64,000 nucleotides of DNA from Coccinella septempunctata. Taxonomy: Eukaryota > Arthropoda > Insecta > Coleoptera > Coccinellidae. The notes under the pieces are model-generated. The model was not told where the DNA came from. It saw only the letters and a list, made by a program, of their open reading frames with translations, and searched no databases. Shown one piece after another: positions 59,323 to 64,000 of this stretch. Made by a program: the position numbers and the translations under genes. Each line of letters begins with the position of its first letter. The first letter of the stretch is position 1. The stretch lies in assembly GCF_907165205.1 (NCBI RefSeq), contig NC_058196.1:32592501-32656500 (forward strand), written 5' to 3'.

Positions 59323-61603
59323 ATGGATGAAGATGTATCCGACGTATTAATAAAAACATGTGACACAGGCATTTTAATATTACTGCTCGGAAACATGGAC
59401 CATCTCCACAATAATAATTCAAAAATCTATATGGAATATGGCACTAATAATTGTAAGACATGGATAAATATTTCTGAACTATATACAAAATTGGGACCTT
59501 CTATATGCCAAAGCTTACCGGGATTTCATGCATTAACCGGTTGCGATTTCAATCCGTCCTTTTCAAGAAGAGGTAAAAAAAAACATTCCAAATATTGCAA
59601 AAATCGAGTGTATATCAGAAGGCATTCAAAGAATTAGGAAACGCAGAAAAAGTACAGAAGAAAAAAAAAATTTTCCCGATACTAGAGAAATTTGTATGCC
59701 AAATGTATGGTTTGAAATGTTCAAAATCAAATAATGCACGTTATGAAAAGTTCCTTGCTACGTACAACACAAATAATCCTAAAGTGTTTATGAAAAAAGT
59801 AGTAAGCTATGATTCATCGAATTTACCACCCTGCAAACGTGAACTACATCAACAATTATTGAGAACTGCCTACATTACAATGTAATGAACCCCAGTTTTC
59901 TGAGGAAAATTGGAGTTCATCTTAGTGAATTTTTTCGTTTTAAATTTCCGTCTTTGAAAATATTTTAATTCTCGAATATTCCGTACGTTCATTCCGACAG
60001 GCAGAGTAAATGTAAAAAACCGCTTATCTGTATTTCACGTTGTTTTTCTTACATGCCGCTGAAGATTTCGACGTTTTTCATCTGTTGATATGCGATAAAC
60101 CGGAGTTGACGACGTTTTTCAGGCTTGTCGCATTCTGGAATTTTCAGATTTTTACCGTGAGAGGGGATATGCCTATAAAAGCAAATTTTCCCCCCGCGAC
60201 GGGCACTTTTCGACTTTTCGACTGTTACTTCAGTTCTTCGGCTGACTTTTGAATTTTACTTCAGTGCTTTCCTTTCGCTTGAGTACATTTCGCTTTCTAA
60301 CGTGGTTTCTAACTTCTGTTATAAATTCAGTTAATTTTCGGTATTCTTTCGCCGTTGAAGAATAATCATTTTGTGTTATTTGCATCAGTGCTTAGAGTTA
60401 ATTTTTTAGTTTTTCTTTCAAATCCTTTGAGTTTCGAGTGCTTGAAACAAAGGAGGTAGGTCCCCGTCTGTACCGTTCAGTTTCTTTGTTAGACCTACGC
60501 CGTTACTTCTTTAACTTTGACACTGCTGTACTGTATCGTTTCCTGTTGTATTTTATCGTTCTTTACCCTGTCCGCGTTCCGCGTCATAAGTGTTAAATCC
60601 GAAATCTCTTCTTTCCTGTCAATCATGGCGTGCTATAACCCTTGGGGCAGAGAATAAGAGATACCGCACGTAGTCAGTAAAATCCCGTAGTTGCGTTAAA
60701 AATAGACATTTTCTTCGCTGTCAATCATGGTGTGCTAAAACCCTTGGGGCAGCGAATAAAAGTCTCGAACAGACCCGTCCTTATTGTGTTTCATTCCCGG
60801 AGAAATACAACTACACACCGATACCGTATAGCAAGTCCTTAGCATTCGTCAGTTCTGGTTGGCGCATTTTTATTGAACCGTTAATTTTTCACTACACCCG
60901 GTACAAATTTCATAAAGTGCTCGTGACCGGATAAGATTTCCCGAATGTATTTTCACTGATAGAATCACTCATATTTTATATCACACATATCTCCCTTGTA
61001 CATATAATTAGTTTCCGAAGTTGTGAATAAACTTTTACATACTTCGATTTTGACTTCTTCGTTGTCGCTACTACCCTAGACAACACCGAGCTCTGTCTCT
61101 GGCTAGCAGCTACTCTGGTAGGTTTGCTATTCTTCCTATTGAAAAGAATAGCTGGCGCTCGAGATTAAAGGCTTCTCCGAGAAACGCACGTTACAACAAA
61201 TATATGGCGAAATTGTAATTTAAAAGAACCAACAATTCTTACACCTGAAAATAACGGTTGGAACTTAATTGATAGTCGTTACGAATTTAATTGGTTTGAG
61301 GGGAATACGGTTCCATCTTTTATATACGACATACTTTTACAAGGACCTGCTGATACTGCCACAGCACAATCGACTGAAACTGAGGAATGCATTTCAGGTA
61401 ACATACAACTATTTTATTCCGTAACATTTAATACGCAGTCCTATGTAATTGAGCTTGATATTTAATTCTTAACAACCTTATTGATTCATTAAAATATTTT
61501 TTTTTTACTATTTTCAGATGAGGAAAACATTGTTGAAGAATCAGATGAAGATGAAAACAGTGATAGCGAAATTTCGGATGATGCTGAAGAAAATGAATGT
61601 TAA
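59323..61603 (+). pseudogene. Broken transposon-type gene with LPGFHALTGCD motif
   Basis: The frame starting near 59323 (MDEDVSDVLIKTCDTGILIL) includes SLPGFHALTGCDFNPSF, a block shared by a large family of transposon-like proteins of unknown function. The frame shifts at an A-run near 59576, continues as KSSVYQKAFKELGNAEKV to LRTAYIT, and is then cut by the LTR at 59881. It resumes at 61200 (NIWRNCNLKEPTIL), splices at ATTTCAG|GTAACA (61397) and ends with an acidic exon 61518-61603 (DEENIVEESDEDENSD onward). The 5' half is missing, replaced by an inverted copy of the 3' end. It is not functional here. I cannot name the transposon superfamily with confidence. Confidence 0.65.
59881..61195. 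mobile_element. Solo LTR (1,315 bp) inserted in the palindromic transposon
   Basis: The insert begins TGTAATGAACCCC and ends GAAACGCACGTTACA, so it has TG...CA termini with a short inverted TGTAA/TTACA. It is flanked by ACAA on both sides (59877-59880 and 61196-61199), a 4 bp target duplication. The left arm of the host palindrome (near 59130) has the empty site, CATTACAAATATATGG. No internal gag-pol is present, so it is a solo LTR left by recombination. Inside, a ~50 bp block with GTCAATCATGG and CCTTGGGGCAG is repeated at about 60616 and 60718, and GTGAATAAACTTT at 61024 could be its poly(A) signal. Confidence 0.8.
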
Positions 61604-62119
61604 AAATAATGTAGATTGCATAAAACCCAATAAAATACATTGCATTTACTGTATGCGTTCATGTAAAATTTCTTATTTGCACGCCCTTAGCAGCTGTCCC
61701 CTCGCCTGTCAAGGTCTTATGCTGTTCAAAACCGCCTGGCATTGTACATATTTACTCTGAGACGTTTACTTGAAAACATATAAAAATTTTAAGTATACAG
61801 GATAAAGTTTATTTTACCTCATCAACTGTACGTTTTCTAATTGATCTGTCATATACTTCTGCTTATTGTAGTCGCCTGTCAATTTTTTTTTAAGATGTAC
61901 AATAAATAAACTTTATCCTATTAAATTTTCAAATTTACAGAAACAAGTTTTGAAACTCAATTTACTTAACAGTCCAAAAAATAAAGGGGCTGATGACGTG
62001 TAGGGCTGACGCCTGCCAGGTCATGGCTATTGCTCTTAGCATGTCATAAATCGTAAGTATACAAATTGCTAACCTTACAGGGAGACCGTTACTTCCAGGG
62101 TTCACTAGCTCTTGGACTA

Positions 62120-63150
62120 TATCCTGTCAATTCTTCGAGAGTCCCCAATTTTTTTTTAATCGCGAAAAAACCATCAGACCATCCCCATGCACGAGGAGCT
62201 TTTCCCAACAGAATTGATTGTCTAATTTTGTTTTCGACGATATTCCGTTGCAAATGCGGTCCAATTGCTCAGAGAATCAATTGTAGGACGTCATTCATTC
62301 GTAATGGCGCTTCCACTATTCTACACAGCGATCTTTTGTTGCGTTTCCAGCTGCGATCGTTTTTTTTAAAGAACATGGCGGCAATTGTGGAAAATCTGAA
62401 CGCACCACACTCGATTCCCAAGACGATTGAACATGTCGTTGTTTTCCGCGTAATGTACAGGGTGTTCCCCACTCTTTTACCTGTAGTTGAAGTCTTAATT
62501 TAGAGCATCAATTGATGAAATGATTATAATCGAGAAATGATGAATTAATAAATGATAAACCTTCCTCGATTGCTTTCGAAGTGAAATCTCAGAGTTTGGA
62601 GAAAGCAAAGAAGGAGCAAAAGAAATTTAATATCCTTTCAGTGTTCAGATTCGAAACCTTGAATTATTTGAAAACTTTCCGGGTTTCTCTCGGTTGGAAT
62701 CCCTTGTCGAAGTCGAATATTGGTTCTTTACCAATGTGGAACATAGAAGTGGAACAAAGAAAATTGGGCATTATCTTGTTTTCGCTCGAAAACCGAACAG
62801 AAAGTTGAGAAGTTTCACGGTTTTGGGGGAAGTAATACCTTGTGAGTTGTTGTTCGAAAACTGCATTGACTAATTCGTGATTTACACTTCTAATTTTTTT
62901 CGTGAATACTCCATAAGCTTTTTAAATTGAAGTTTAAGGATGTCTACGTCTTATTTTTTTCATTCAATCGTGTTTTTCACCAAAAACATATCTTTAAATT
63001 TATTGTCCATAAAATTCGAATTTATTTCCACTGTTTTCATAATATTTGGGTAAAATTCTTGGCGTAAACTCATTGACGATTCAATTTTCTATATACTCCA
63101 AGAGTTTTCACAGTGATATATGCTACTATTTCTACTTTTTAACTGACTCA
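62120..63150. other. Intergenic, no supported gene
   Basis: A 145-codon plus-strand frame at 62066-62503 begins inside the palindrome arm and overlaps a 67-codon minus frame; neither has a recognised domain. The remainder is AT-rich and featureless by eye. Confidence 0.35.
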
Positions 63151-63156
63151 CGTCCA

Positions 63157-63277
63157 GTTGCAGGAAAGTCCATTATAATTTGATGACCCATCAAAATTTC
63201 AAACTGTCATTTGTGAAAGGAAAATGGAGGATTGACATTTTGATGGAGTATAAAATTTTAACGGACTTTCCTGCAAC
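63157..63277. mobile_element. Short MITE, ~120 bp
   Basis: The ends GTTGCAGGAAAGTCCATTA and the inverted right end GTTGCAGGAAAGTCCGTTA match over 19 bp with one mismatch. If the element is taken to start at TTGCAGG, the trinucleotide CAG flanks both sides. The interior has no coding capacity. Confidence 0.75.
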
Positions 63278-63659
63278 AGTTTGTGATAAAAGATAGATAC
63301 GGCATATTTCTGTAGTTGAAACATTCGAAATATTCTCCGATATTTAATTTCGTTGAAGCCAGAAAATGTCTCTTTCCATTTAGATGTGACACGTATAGAT
63401 GGCGCAGACCTAAGTTGTATTTTGCGCCAGATCCGAACTTCAAACTCAATTAACTTATTCTGTGAGGAATCAGCCGAGTAAAACTACGTTATATTCTACG
63501 TCGGAGATCTGAGGGAAAATTCTGACAGACCTCCTGAATTATTGAGAATTGCCAATATCCACTTTCCAACTTGGCTCCAATCGATAGCAGCCATGTGTGG
63601 CAAGACTTTTCAGTATTCGTTTTGATGCTGAGGTATAAGATTACCTGGATAAAAATATA

Positions 63660-63940
63660 GTTTCGTTTGACGCGTAGATGGAGAATGTACTTGTTCGGTG
63701 ATGAGTCCAGATTTCATCTGTGTGAGTCGTAAACGGTATGATGAAGATTTCATGACGTTCACAATTCTTTCCGGTGGTAGCTCAGTGTGCGAGTGAAGGG
63801 ATTGCTGCCTCCCCTCTCCAAATATTATTGAACCGATGGTGTCTGCAATGTCAGAGCAATTACACCGATAACCTGGCCCACCGCAGATATTAAAACAGCT
63901 CTCCAACGCTTTGACGAACATTTGGCTGAATATTCTTGAA
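63660..63940 (+). pseudogene. Possible Tc1-like transposase relic
   Basis: One plus-strand frame reads RRWRMYLFGDESRFHLCES then a stop. The W..xLFxDESRFxL pattern is the second catalytic-Asp region of Tc1/mariner transposases. Downstream frames are disrupted. The 115-codon minus-strand frame over the same DNA is considered a shadow. Confidence 0.35.
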
Positions 63941-64000
63941 ACTTTCAATACATACATACACCTAAGTACACTATGTACATTCTATAAATCATTCCGAATT

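Larger units (their letters stand above)
58203..62113. mobile_element. 3.9 kb palindromic (foldback) transposon copy
   Basis: The left arm (58203-59273) and right arm (59740-62113, excluding the LTR insertion) are near-identical inverted copies of ~1.07 kb, around a ~0.47 kb centre. For example GAGCTAGTGAACCCTGGGAG at 58219 is mirrored at about 62093. Each arm carries the 3' end of one transposon gene with its acidic tail, and a small internal palindrome with AGGATAAAGTTTATT at both ends. No clear target duplication is visible. Confidence 0.8.

Noticed and set aside
63770..63830. tRNA-like GGTGGTAGCTCAGTGTG stretch
   Set aside because: It resembles a tRNA D-arm, but no anticodon or T arm follows at the expected distances.
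1..64000. CRISPR arrays, operons and bacterial elements
   Set aside because: Exon-intron structure throughout shows a eukaryotic genome; the tandem repeats have units of ~34, 173-177 and 493 bp without spacer architecture.

Overview
The window is insect nuclear DNA, most likely from a beetle. Its genes have short introns of 57 to 100 bp mixed with longer repeat-filled ones, the exons are GC-richer than the AT-rich intergenic DNA, and there are satellite arrays and many small DNA transposons. It includes Methoprene-tolerant, an arthropod juvenile-hormone receptor. Species assignment is an inference; I had no database access.

Layout. 1-2000: two tandem-repeat families. 3098-3418 (-): a small two-exon gene. 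3994-4510 (-): Cu/Zn superoxide dismutase. 4988-20197 (+): a twelve-exon SCAF4/SCAF8-type RNA polymerase II CTD-binding factor, whose introns hold a hairpin minisatellite, two copies of one TIR transposon (one with a nested foldback insertion) and several MITE-like elements. 23009-29584 (-): exportin-4 in nine exons, one junction being a textbook U12-type AT-AC intron. 30178-30865 (+): TMEM267. 30916-32433 (+): Met as a single open exon, only 50 bp after the TMEM267 stop. 32434-39898: long AT-rich intergenic DNA with one orphan exon-like stretch. 39899-43070 (+): VPS16 in six exons. 43490-48980: a tandem duplication carrying two secreted CAP/antigen-5 genes (-).

From 49000 on, little host coding sequence is visible. 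There is a GC-rich candidate promoter with a first coding exon at 50387, satellite arrays in both orientations (50520-52300 and 53200-54090), a second ~173 bp tandem repeat (55930-56705), a 3.9 kb palindromic transposon interrupted by a solo LTR (58203-62113) and small transposon relics to the end.

The genes are mostly unrelated housekeeping functions: redox defence, transcription termination control, nuclear export and endolysosomal tethering. They sit beside a hormone receptor and two secreted effector-like proteins. SOD1/SCAF and XPO4/TMEM267 are divergent pairs that probably share promoter regions. The strongest items for follow-up are the AT-AC intron in XPO4, the near-abutting TMEM267-Met pair with an intronless Met, the two SCAF introns that are almost entirely transposon, and the nested palindromic elements.
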